Below are positions 25,329 to 37,664 of a DNA stretch of 64,000 nt, one piece after another. The translations under genes were made by a program, and so were the position numbers. The DNA is from Mycoplasma sp. OR1901 (GTDB lineage Bacteria; Bacillota_I; Bacilli_A; Mycoplasmatales; Metamycoplasmataceae), in assembly GCF_013348745.1 (NCBI RefSeq), contig NZ_CP054666.1, positions 186,001-250,000 of the forward strand, given 5' to 3'. Positions within the stretch are counted from its first letter, which is position 1; each line of letters opens with the position of its first letter. The notes beneath the pieces are model-generated. The model did not search any database, was not told the DNA's origin, and saw only the letters and a list, made by a program, of their open reading frames with translations.

Positions 25329-28300
25329 ATGTCGAAAATCAAAAATAAAACGACTGTATTATTATCTGGTGTTGCAGCAGTTGCATCGGTAGCTACAGCG
25401 GTAGCAGTTTTATGAACTTGAAGTAGTAAAAACAACGAATACGAACTAAAGTATAAAATCTTAAGAGAATTAATTTCTAAATTAAGTATCGAAAAAGAAA
25501 AATTTAGTTCTGATTTTTCAAAACTTGAACCAAATTTTAGAAATAAAGACCAATTTGTTAAATTAAACAAAATTAAAAACGATATTTTAGACAAATTAAA
25601 AGAATCAATTTCTAAAAAAGAAAAATCATTATCAAATAATGATTCAAATTTAGTATTCAACAGAGAAGATGAATATAAAAATAATGACAACGGTTTTGAA
25701 ATAAACGATTATAATAAGTCGTTAATTAATGCAGAAGAAATTAAAGAATTGATGACTCAAATTCAAGATCCGAACATAAAGGATGAATATTTAAAAAGAA
25801 TTGTGAAAGATTTAAAATCTGATTTTAAATCTATTTTTAGTAACACTAACGCAACAAAACAAAGCTTATTAGATTATCTAAATAAACAAAATGAAGAAAT
25901 TCAAAAATGAAAAAAACTTGATAAGGATTTAATTGATCAATTACCTTTAGCTTTACAAGAAAAATTTACTAACAAATTAAATGAAGCTGGTGATAATATT
26001 TTTGCGCTTAAAGAATTAAATAAAGAGTTACTAGAATATAAAAGATTGTCAGATTTAGCTGATAAAATCGATGATGTTTATACAAAGGGTAACATTTTAC
26101 GTGATTTAAACTCAAGTAATTTAGATGAATTACCTGAAATTGAAGATAAAATAAACAAAATATTAGAAGAAGAATCTAAATCTGAGTTTCAAAAATTAAA
26201 AGAACAAGTAATTGACTTAAATTCATTAGTTAAAGATCAAAATGCTCATAATAATTTTGAACAAGAAATAAATGTAGCGTCTCAAACTGAATCAATCGAT
26301 AAGTTATTAGAAACTAAAAAGAAAATTGAAGAATATTTAAAAGAAAATGCAGGCGCAGAAGGTTTTATTAAATATAAAAAAGAATCATTGACTGAAAAAA
26401 TCAATAATTCTAATTTAGATCAAAATACCAAAAACAAGTATTTAGATAAAATCAAAAATGCAGAAGATATTCAAGAATTAAATAGTCTTGAGAAAAAAAT
26501 TAATGAAGCTATCGATCTAAAAATGAATAAGGATGAAGCTGAAAAATTAATTAAATTATTGAATAGTCCTGAAAAAGAAAAATTATTAGATGAATTATAT
26601 GATGCTAAAAATTCAAAACAAGTTGAAATCGTAGCTAATAAAGCAGCTAAAATTTTATCTAAGAAAAAACAAATCGCTAAAGATAAACTTAAAAAATTAG
26701 ATGGTGATTTTGATACCAAAAATACATTTATTTCAAGATTAACTGAAGCTGTTAAAGAATCAGAATTTATTGATATCGCTGCACAAATTGATTTATATAT
26801 TGAAGAATTAATTAATAAAACTCAAAATGAAATTAATAAAATTGATGAAAATCCTAAAAAAAGAGATGAGTTACAAAAACGTTTAGATAAAGCTAAAAAT
26901 AATCCTAATACAAATGCTGGAATATTACTTGATATTTTAAATGAAGCAAAAGCACTAGATAACTTTGAAGAATATAGAAAAGAAGCTAAAGAAAAGGCAC
27001 AAAAACTTAATGATAAGAATCAATCAAAGAAATTCATTGATGATTTAGATGGTGCTAAAACATTAGATGAAGTTATTAAATTAAAAGAGCAAGTTGATAC
27101 AGCGTATCAATTTGAATTAGATAAAGCAAAAGCTATAGAAGCAATTAAAAGAGTTCAACATGAAGGTAAAAAAGCTGAATTTAATGTTGAATTAGGTAAA
27201 GCTACAACTTCTGAAGAATTATTAAAATTAACTTCTAAGGCTAATAAATATGCCGATTTTGAAACTGCGAATAAACTTAAATATTTACAATTAAAAGATT
27301 TTATTGAAAAAAATGTTAATGATCAAACTGAAAAAGAAAAATTTAATAGTAGATTAGAGAACGATTTAAAAGACGAACAAAAACAAAATAATATCAATCA
27401 AGAACAAGTTAATCAAAAATTAGATGAAACAAGTAAAGCATTAGATCGTTTTATTACTAACCAAAAACACTTGCTAGAAGCTATAAAAGAAAGAATATTA
27501 GGTAAATTAGCACTTGTTAAAGATCAAGAAAAAAGCGAAAAACTTGAAAATGAAAGAATCTTACTTGATAATGTTAAATCTGCTAAAGAGTTAGAAAAAG
27601 TAGTTGATGATTTACTAAATTTTGAAAGAACTAAAGATAATATTATTGAAAAAGTTGATAATTTATTAGATAAAAAAGATTACATAAAAGCACTTGAAGA
27701 AGCCACAAATTTAGATCAATTAAAAGCAATTGAACCTTTAGTTGACGCGGATTTAGATCGTGAAGCTAAAGAATTAAAAGATGCTAAAGATAACGCAAAT
27801 GATAAATTAACAAAAATATTAGATTCAAATGAAAATAAAAATAATTGAGCAAATAGAGTATCTGAAGCTAAAGATCCTAAAGTTGTTAATGCAATTATTG
27901 AAGAAATTAATAAATATTTAAATGATTTAAAAGAAGAAGCTAGAGAAGCTATTAAAAAAGTTGCGGGTGATGACCAAAATTATTCTAATTTAGATACTAA
28001 ATTATCTAATGCTGATTCTGAAGAATTACTTAAAGAAGTTAAGAGTAAAGCCGATGAATTATTTTCAAATAAATTTGAAAACACTAACACTTCATTAGAA
28101 AACTTATCAAAAGATCACCCGATGTGAAACCAATTCAATAATGAAGTTAAAGCTGCAAATAATATTCAAGAGTTAAATGATGCAAAACAAAAAATTGATC
28201 ATGCTATAACAGTTGATCAACATAAAAAAGAAGCAAAAGAATCACTAAAAGAAGTTCAAGATAAAAAGATTTTCGATGAAATTCTATCAAAAATAGAAGG

Positions 28301-31300
28301 TGCAAACGATGTTGATACATTAGTTGCAATTAAAGATGAAATTAGTGAGCGTATTAAGAATGAAAAAGCGGAAATAAAAGCTAATATTGATGCTATAAAA
28401 GAAGAAATTCAAAAATTATTTACAAATGATAATATCCAAAAATTTAATGACATTGTAGCTAATGACCAAATATCACTAGATGATTCCAGAAAAGCATTAG
28501 AAGCTATTAAGGAAGCTTATAAAATTGAACAAGATCAACTTAAAGACGCTAAAAGAGAAGCTTTAAATGAACTTAATAAATTAGAAGAATCAACTCAAAA
28601 AAATGAAATAAGAGATCGAATTGAAAAAGCACAAAATATTATTAATGATATTACTAATGCAAAACAAGCTATAAAAGATAGAATTCAAACATTAAAAGAT
28701 CAAGCCATTGCTGCTACAAATAAATTAAATGATAAGGGTGATCGTGTTACCGCAATTAATAACGCTCAAACACAAGCTGATATTGATAAACTTAAAAATC
28801 TTTCAATAACTGAATTTGATAATATTAAAAGTCAAGCAGAACAACTTGCGAATAATACTTTAAATATCGAAGAAAGCTCTGTTGAAAAAACAAATACATT
28901 AGAACGAATTAATGCTGCTAATAGTGAAAATGAGCTAAATAAAATAAAAGATCATATTAACGAATTATTAACTAATTACAAGCAAAAGGCAACTGATGAA
29001 GCTTCACGCCTAAAACCTGAAACAGTAAGTGAAAACAATGTTTTATCAACTGATATTAATCCGCTAACAAGCCAATCAGAAGTTAAACAGCGTATTGATG
29101 AAGTGAACAAAATAATTGAAGATAGGATTTCTAAAGCATATGAAGCTTTAGGTAAATTAGTTGGCAACGATCAAGAACATGCTGCAAAATTAGCTAAACT
29201 TCAAGAATTAGAAGCTAAAAAAGACGTTGTAACAGAAAAAGAAATTACAGATTTAACAGCATTAATGGATAGTATTTTTAATGATGAACATAAAGAAACT
29301 AACGTTGAACTTCAAAAAGTTACAGATCCAGATCAAAAAGTTAAATTACAAGAAGAATTAACTAAAGCTAATACAATTAAAAAATTAAGCGACTTGAAAA
29401 AGAAAATAGCTGTTCAATTGAAAAAAGAACAGATTTTAAAAGACTTAACTTCAAAAATTACTTTTGAAGACCAAGCTTCAGAATTCAGAAATAAAATCAA
29501 TGAAGAAAATACTGATTCTTTAGATAAATTAGCAAAAATTGAAGAAGAAATAAATAAACAAAGTGAATATAATAAGACACTTAAACAAAAAACAGATGAA
29601 ATTAATGCAAAACTCCAAAAAATTGATACTGATGAGAATTTAAGAAATTCATTAAAACAAGAATTGGATAATGCTAGAACTGATACTCAAGCAGAAGAAG
29701 TTCGTACAAAAATTAATCAAAAATTTGAAGAACTTCGTAATGAGGCTTTAGAAGCAATTAAAGGGCTTGAAGGTAGTGAAGAAAAATCAATTCAAAATAA
29801 TGAATTGAGTAATGCCGACTTTGAATCTGACTTTATTAAAATTAAAACTAATGCAGAAAATGCATTACAAGATAAAAGAAATAAAGTTAATTCACTAAAC
29901 GAATCAACTAATACAAGTGAAAAAGAAAAATTCAAGCAAAGAATTGCTGATGCTGAAAATATAGAAACATTAAAACAAATTGAAAAAGAAATTAATAATC
30001 AAGCTACAAAAGAGAAAATTCAAAGTATAATTAATGATTTAAATACTTCTACTGAGAAGGAAGGTTTTGTTTCAAGATTAGGAAATGTTGACGTTAGCTC
30101 TGACGATGCTAAAAATACCTTAGATACATTACTACAAGATGTTAAAGATAGAGCTAAGACGGAAGGTAATGACTTCAAATCTTCATTACAAGAAGCTAAA
30201 GATGCAGTTGCTTTATTAGCTGTAGATAATTCTGAAAAGAATAGATTAACAGCTGAAATAGATAGATTAGAACATACTGATAAGAATAATCAAGTGGCAG
30301 CTGATGCGTTAAAAGTCCGTGATGAAGCTTTTGAAATAATAAAAACTAAGAGAGCGGATGTTAAAAAGTTAATTGAAGGAATAATAAAACCTACAACAAC
30401 AAATGGTGAAACTGCAACAAATCAAACCGAAAAATATGATGCTTTAATTGCAAAGGTTGATGCCGAAAGAACTGAAACTGATATTCAAAATGTTTATGAA
30501 ATTGAAGCACAAGAATACTTAAAATCAATTAAAGATAAATATATTAATTCTATTAATTCATTATTCCCTGAAGAAACTGGTAAACAACAATTATTAGAAA
30601 CTCTTAATGACACTAACAACCAAAATATTAATAGTTTTAATACCGCTTTAAAAGAAGCTAATGAAAAACTATCTACTATAATTGAAGACTTAAACTCAAA
30701 AGTGGAATCCACAGAGAAAAAACAACAATTCCAAGATAAATTAGATAAAATCAAATCAAACAATGTTGAAGCAGATAATGGTTCTACAACTGTTAATACT
30801 GATAGATGACAAACAAGGTTGCCTGATTTAAAAGAATTATATGACTTAGTTAAATCTCAAAAAGAACAAGAAGAAAATACGTTAAGGTTGTATAAAGAGC
30901 AACTAGAATCTAAGATTGATTCAAAATTATCTGGTGAGAAACAAGCGGAAGATTCAACTCCTAAAAACGAAAAAACAACACTCATCGAAGAGTTAAAATC
31001 TGCAAAAACACTTGAACAAGCTAAAAAAATCAGTGAAAAATTACATAATTCTATTGAAGAAAAAAGAAAAATTGCTAAAGCGTCAATAGATCTAGCACAA
31101 GGTCATGAAAACTATAATCACTTATCGACTGAAATTGGCAAAGAAGAAATCACTGAAGATAAAATTAAAGAATTACAAAGACAAGCTAGTGAATACGTTC
31201 AAGAAGCGAAAACAAATGCTAGAGTTGATATAGATAAAATTGAAGATACAAGTGCTAAAAATGATTTATTAACAAAATTAAATGAAACAAATAATACAGT

Positions 31301-34300
31301 TGCTAAAATTAAAGAATTAGAGTTAGAGGCTAAAATAATTAACAAAAAGGCTGATCTAAACAAAAAACTTAATAAATTATGAGAAGAAAATAAATCAAAT
31401 TATCAACAAAGAATAAATGATTTATCAGCTAATGAACAATCAACACTTGACGGATTATTACAAATTGAACAAGAAATTGATAACGCTCAAAGAAAACAAG
31501 ATTCTGATTTAGCTCAAGCTAAAGAAGAAGCAAATGAAGTAATTAATAGATTGAATAATGGTCATGAAAACAGTGCAAATAATAAAGATACTAAATTACA
31601 AGAAGTAGTTAATGCAACTGATCTTAAACAAGTAAATAAAGCTAAAGAAGACGCACAAGCTATTTTAACTACTGAGAAAAATGCAACAACTGAATCGCTA
31701 AAGAAAATAAATGTACAAGATTTACCACAAAACTTAGAAGACTCAAATTCATTAAAACCAATCGTTGATTTATATAATGAATTAAAAGCTTCTAACACTG
31801 ATCTTGCTACAGAAGAAACTTACAAAACTATTCAAACAAAGGTCGATAAATCATTTAATGACTATAAAGAAGCAATTAGAAGACAAATTACTGAAAATGC
31901 ATCATCTAAAAAAGATGACTTACTTAGAAAAATAGATGATGCACAAACTATTGATGACTTACATCAATTAGCTAATGCAAATGAAGTTTATAAAGAAGCG
32001 GATAAAATAACTAAAAAATTAGAAGAGCATGCTAACAATGATAATAAAACAACCTTCAGTAACGAACTTAAAAGCATTGTGGATAGTGTAGTACCAAGTA
32101 CCGATAAGGTTAAAGAAGGTGAAAATTTAAGTAAAAAACAAACCGATTTAAATAAACTTAAAGAGTTATTAAATAGAGTTAATGAAGCGGTTGAAAGACA
32201 AAACGAAGAAATTGCACACGAAAAAGAAAAAGTAAACAACGCTTTAGAAGCAATAAATGGAACTGATTCTGCTTCCACAACCAAAAAAGAAGAATTACAA
32301 AGAGAATTAGAACAAGCTATTAAAGATAAAAATGTAAGTGCTATAACAGTGGTAAAAGATAAAGCAAAAGCATATCTTGACACTAAAAAACAAGATGCTT
32401 TAGATCTTTTAAACAAATTAACAGTGGGTAAAGCACCAAGAGCGACTGTTGGTGATCAAAAAGGTCTTCAAGAAAAATTTAACGAAGCAACAAGTCAAAC
32501 AGATTATGAAAACGTTAAAAAAGAAATTGAAGCTAAACTTAACGAGTTAAAAACTAAAGCGGAAGAAGCTAATAGTAAAATTGGTAGTGAATTAAATGAT
32601 AAATTAAATGAAGCTAAACGTGTTAATGATCAAAAACATTATGATGATTTAATTAATGAAGCAAATACAAAATTTGAGCAATATCAAAATCAAGCAAGAA
32701 CAAAATTACGTGAAGCTAATTTAGTAGATCAAAAAACTTTTGCAAACGATATTAATACTGCTGAAAATAAAGCTAAACTTGATGAAATCCAAAGAAAAAT
32801 TCAAGAACAAAAAGAATTAGAAATTGCGAAATCAGAAGCCGAAGTAGAAATAAATAAATTAAAAGATCCTAAAAAGACAGATCTTTTAAACCAACTTAAT
32901 CAAGATGGTGTTCTAAAAGCAAAAGTTGACGAATTAAAACAACAAGCTATAGAACATCTTAATGAGAAAAAACGTATAGCTAAAGAAGCTGCGACTAGAT
33001 TTAATAAAGTAGATAACGATCCAAATAATAAATACAACATTAAGTATGGTGAAGCAACAACAGAACAAGATTTTGAAACTATTACAAACAATGCTAATAA
33101 TGAATTCGAAAATCTTGTTAGAAATACAAAATTAAACATTGAACGTTTAAGAAATGGCGACAATACACAACAAAAACCAACTGTTGCAGAAGTTAACACT
33201 AAGAAAAAAGCATCGGAAGTTGAAGCGTTACTTAAACAAGCGCTAAATTATGCGAGAGATTATGCCAAAAAAGAGATAGAAAAAATTCCTGAAGAAAAAC
33301 GTGATGCATTAAAAAGAAAACTTGAAGCTGCAACAAGTGTTGATGTAATAAATGATATTACTGACCAAGCTAAAGCTATTAAGAGTTTTGAAGATGCTAA
33401 AAATAGAGCTAGAGAAAATGCTAATAGTAAGTTAGAAGGTCATGAAAGACTGCAAGATATTATTAGACAAATTAACGAAGCACAGAATGATCAACAATTA
33501 ACAAACGCCACTTCACAAATTACTCCTCTTTTAGATACTGAAGCAAATAAACTTATAGCAGCTTTAAGAAGGCTAGAAGATACAAATGCTATTAAAACAA
33601 AACATAAAGATAAAAACGCAAATAACACTTCTGTTCAAGGGTTAAGAAATGCCGTTAAAGAAGTAGAAGCCGAATTAAAGAAAAAAGAAGATGCCGCAAA
33701 AGTTGATATAGAAAAAATTCATTTAACAAATCATCAAGTTCAAAACGAATCATTCGTTAGAGAATGAAATAGAGATTATCAAAATAATAATCCAAAAGGT
33801 GTTAAAAATAAATTTGATGAAATATCAGCCGATAAGTACGAAAGAGACTTTAAACAATTATCAAGTAAAGTTAATGTGCTTTTAGAATCTAAAAAAGATT
33901 TCGTTAAGGAAAAAATAGGCGCTTTAGAAGCTGGTGATTTAAAAAATAGATTAAACGGATTAATAAATGATCCTAATAATAAAACTTATAACAAATTAGC
34001 AGAAATTTATAAAGATGTTCTAACCGGAAAAACTGAAGCTCAAAGATTAGAAAAACTTAGAGAAGTTGAAAGATTAATAGGTAAATTAAAAAATTATGTA
34101 CCAAATCAAAAAAGTGAAAATTATAACAACGGACTAAGCACTAAGAGTTATGCACAATTAGAAGAAGTGAAAAATAGAGCTCAATCAACATTACAAGAAG
34201 AATTAAGGATAGCTAGAGAAAGAGCTATTGAAGAAGTTAAAAAATTACCTTCAAAAGTAGTAAGTTATAATAGAGCTAGTTGACTTAATCAACTAAGAAA

Positions 34301-37001
34301 TTCTCAAAACATAGATGATATTATTTCTATAGAAAATCAAGCTAGAACAAAAAATGAAAAAATAATTTCAGATTTAGAAGCAAAAATTAATCAAATGCCT
34401 GAGCATGCAAGAGGTGATTTAAATAGCCAAAAAACTAATATTATTAACGCTCAACGCCATGATGATAATAACACCAAAGGTGATAAACTTCTTTCATTAC
34501 AATCAGTCGCCCAAAATACTGTAAATAAATCAAGAGAATTAGAAAGTGTTATTAATTCTACTTTCCCTGAGTCTGCAAATGGTAATTTAGAAAATGGTGG
34601 TACACAGAAGTATAGAGATTGATTGAGGGATTATAACTATAATAGTAATAAAGCTGACACAATCGATAAGATTAACCAAATTATTGCTAATACAAGAGAA
34701 TTAAAACAAGTTTATAATGGATCTAAAACTCTTTTTGATGAGGGAATTATAAATAATGTTGAAGCAAGAGATGGTGCAAAAACTGATTTTAGAAGAGCGT
34801 TGTTTAATATATCAACAAATTCATCAGCTCCAAGTATTTCAAATATGACTTTTGATTCTATAAAAAATACTTTACAAAATTTAAATCAACAAATGATAAG
34901 AAATAGAGATATTTTTAATTATGTTGGCGAAGCTAAAAGAATTGCAAACACTTTATTAGAACATCAAAGAATTAATGATTGAAGTGAAAACACTTTAAAC
35001 CGTCACAAATGACAACCTAATAATGCAGAAATCGAAATAGTTAAAAATAAAATAAATTCAATGAATGCATTAAAATCTAAATTAGATGAAATTAATGCAA
35101 AATTAGAAAATCCTTCTAATTTTAGTGGAGCAAATTCGTTGAAACAAGCATTAAAAGAACAATGAAATAGAACAAATTCGCTTGGTGAAGTAAATGATGA
35201 TAATAATTCAGGAACAGCCAACGGTTTATTTAATAATATTTCAAATAACAGAGATGGTTTAATAAAATTAATTGCAAATGTTAAAGAAGAAATTAAAGGT
35301 TTAACAACTGCTAATAAAAAATCAGATTTCACTAGACGTTTAAATGAATTAACTACTAGAGCACAAATTGATACATTATTAAATGATATTCAAAAACAAA
35401 AATTAATTGAGGAAGCTAAACCATACATTAATAGGCTTTCAGACTCTAATAAACAAGCATATAATAGTCAAATTAATGAATCAAAATCAATTGAAACAAT
35501 TAGACAAAAATTATTAGAGCTAAAAAATTATCTAACAAATGAGCAAAATAAAGCTATAAGATCTATTGCACGTCTAACAGAAAAAAGAGAAAATACTTAT
35601 TTAACTCACAAAAGAACAGCTGAAAATAATTTAGCAAATGAAAATCAATATAGTGGAGTTACTCAATATGTTCAATCTGTAATTAGATCAAAAGATAATC
35701 AATTAAAAGAAATAACCAAACATTTTGATAATGCTACACGTAATCGTTATACTACAAATATAGATACTGACAATGAAAATTCATATGATGAAAAAATATC
35801 AGATTCTAGAAGATTGTTAGATAAATATAATGAAGTAAAAAGATTAATCACTAATAGATTCAATTCGAATTCAACATTAAATTTAAAAACTGAATATCAA
35901 AACTTATTAGAAGCCGATAATAAACAATTTGATAAATTATCTAAACTAAAACAAGATATTGATAATAAATATAATGAATTCAAAAATAATATTAAAAATA
36001 ATAGAATATGAAATTCAACTATTAGTAGAAATAAGAAAGCAGATTTTGAAAGAAGATGAAATACTTTAAAAAGTAATAATAATACAACCTTTGATCAATT
36101 AATAACCCTTAAAGATGAAATTGATAATTACAATGAAATTGATCAATCTACTAAACGTAGAAATAGCAACACAAATTATCAAGAATTTATGTTAAATTCT
36201 AATGCAGGTATAAATTCGGCTACTGTTGATGTTAGGTTTTATAATATAGAAAAATTAAGAAATAAAAAATTATATGCAGTTGCAGTTGATAAAAACAATC
36301 ATACCGTGGTTTCTAATGTAAGAAACGGTAATAGAAATACTGGTGATTCTCAAAACACACTTTCATTCGTTTTTGTTAAAAGCAAAGTAAAAAATCCTGG
36401 TGAATATACTATTAAAAAAATTGTTGTTAGTGATAGAGATTTAACAGATCAACAAGTTAAAGATCAAACAAGAAATTTAATAAATAGAAAAGAAGGAACA
36501 AACGATAATAATTACGAAGCGTTTACAGCTAGAAAAGATCTTTTAGTAAGTGCCGGAAGAAATATAAGAGTTAAAGAAGGATTTAATGGTCCGAATAGAT
36601 ATATAGAAATTTCAGGTTTCAAGTTAGAAGAGGGATGAAATACAACAGATTTATCAATACTTTCAACTAAATTAGAAATTGGTTTTAAAAATGGTAAAAA
36701 TAACAATACAATTGAACGTGAAGTAAGTGGATTGGATAATTTAATTATTGTTAATAAGAATAATAATCTTACTTTTAAAGTGTATGTAAACGATCATATA
36801 AATAATAAAACAATTTGAAATTATTCTAAATATAGAATAAAATCAATTAAGTTCTACGTTAGAAATAATTACAACAAGCACGAAACAATAAATTATGAAT
36901 ATAATATTAATAAGAAAACATCTGATCCATACTATAAACCTCTAGACTATACAAATTACAGTATAAATAATGATGGATGAATTGAAATCGGTAGAAGATA
37001 A
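25329..37001 (+). CDS. Giant repeat surface protein C, intact, 3,890 aa
   Basis: One uninterrupted frame runs from ATG 25329 to TAA 36999-37001, with many TGA Trp codons. The N-terminus MSKIKNKTTVLLSG has one hydrophobic segment (about residues 9-31) followed by WTWSSKNN and no lipobox, so it is probably a membrane-anchored protein exported outward. Residues about 240-2790 are tandem helical units of about 50 residues (pattern A..I..L, K..LL..L, A.....L), like GA/FIVAR three-helix bundles of giant host-binding proteins. The linker KIHLTNHQVQNESFVREW has its Trp at residue 2813. After it come a helical region of about 800 residues shared in type with D (PEHARGDLNSQKT, residue 3023) and the shared C-terminal domain (from about 3621). 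The domain's last part resembles B (YKPLDYTNYSINNDGW). The N-terminal 840 residues are nearly the same as in D and E. Ligand and function are unknown. Confidence 0.92.
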
Positions 37002-37017
37002 AGTTTTTATATTATTC

Positions 37018-37050
37018 AAAACACTGGGTAAATTATGTACTTAGTGTTTT
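37018..37050 (+). terminator. Terminator of gene C
   Basis: AAAACACT (37018-37025) pairs with AGTGTTTT (37043-37050) and is followed by more T. The loop is long (17 nt), so it is weaker than the hairpins after A, D and E. Confidence 0.6.
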
Positions 37051-37228
37051 TTGTGTTTATAATTTAATGAAGTTCAAAAGTAAAAGAATTACTATTTCGT
37101 TTTTTATTTATTTTTTGATTTTTTTATTAAAAAATCAAAATTTGAAAATTCACAATAAAACTCTGTAATAAAAGTTATATTTTAATTTCAAAGAATCTCC
37201 CCAGTTATTTTTATTTGTATTAAATAAA

Positions 37229-37336
37229 ATGATTAACATTTATATAAAAAGCGGAAAACTAATACTTTTTAGTGAGAAAATTAATTATGATGAACATGAT
37301 GTACAAAACATTATAGTTTATGGTTTAAATAGATAA
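37229..37336 (+). CDS. Short open frame of 35 codons, possibly a gene remnant
   Basis: ATG 37229 to TAA 37334-37336 encodes MINIYIKSGKLILFSEKINY followed by a further 15 residues. No clear ribosome binding site was seen. Its composition (hydrophobic, mixed, with Gly) is unlike the flanking repeat genes. A terminator-like hairpin follows 25 bases later, so it may be the tail of a lost gene. I do not recognise it. Confidence 0.25.
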   Translation: MINIYIKSGKLILFSEKINYDEHDVQNIIVYGLNR

Positions 37337-37361
37337 GTTTATTTATAATATAAAATATATT

Positions 37362-37389
37362 AAAACAGTCGAAAAATGACTGTTTTTTT
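37362..37389 (+). terminator. Terminator-like hairpin in the C-D spacer
   Basis: AAAACAGTC (37362-37370) pairs perfectly with GACTGTTTT (37378-37386) followed by T. A decayed version of the same hairpin lies at 50020-50045 in the D-E spacer. No intact gene precedes it except the 35-codon frame. Confidence 0.65.
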
Positions 37390-37597
37390 CTTTTTATTAA
37401 TACGAAAATTATTTTTAGAATTTATCAATTAATATTTATACTTTTGACTAAAAATTTATGACTTAAAATAATAGTTTAAATATGAAATTAAAATAAATTA
37501 TTTAAATAAAAAGTTAAATATGTGTATCTAATAACTATATATAAGTGTTTTTGTTTTTTACATAAAATAAATATTTAATACTCCAAAAATATGAATT

Positions 37598-37658
37598 TGA
37601 TATAATAAAAAAACAAAGTTACGAATAAGTAAATATATCGTTTATCAATTAAAATGGA
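37598..37658 (+). promoter_or_regulatory. Extended -10 promoter and ribosome binding site of gene D
   Basis: TATAAT (37601-37606) is preceded by TGA within TTTGATATAATAA, as before C. GGAG (37655-37658) precedes ATG 37665 by 6 nt. No clear -35. Confidence 0.65.
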
Positions 37659-37664
37659 GCAGTT

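Larger units (their letters stand above)
37051..37664. other. AT-rich spacer between genes C and D
   Basis: The spacer holds a 35-codon open frame, a terminator-like hairpin and the promoter of D, each listed separately. The part after the hairpin (from about 37390) aligns loosely with 50050-50320 before gene E, so the upstream regions were duplicated with the genes. No other gene was seen. Confidence 0.6.

Noticed and set aside
36409-36425. A7 runs in genes C (ATTAAAAAAATTG) and A (8394-8400) as further frameshift sites
   Set aside because: In these places the seven A are part of the correct frame (for example AAA AAA ATT) and homology continues without a break.
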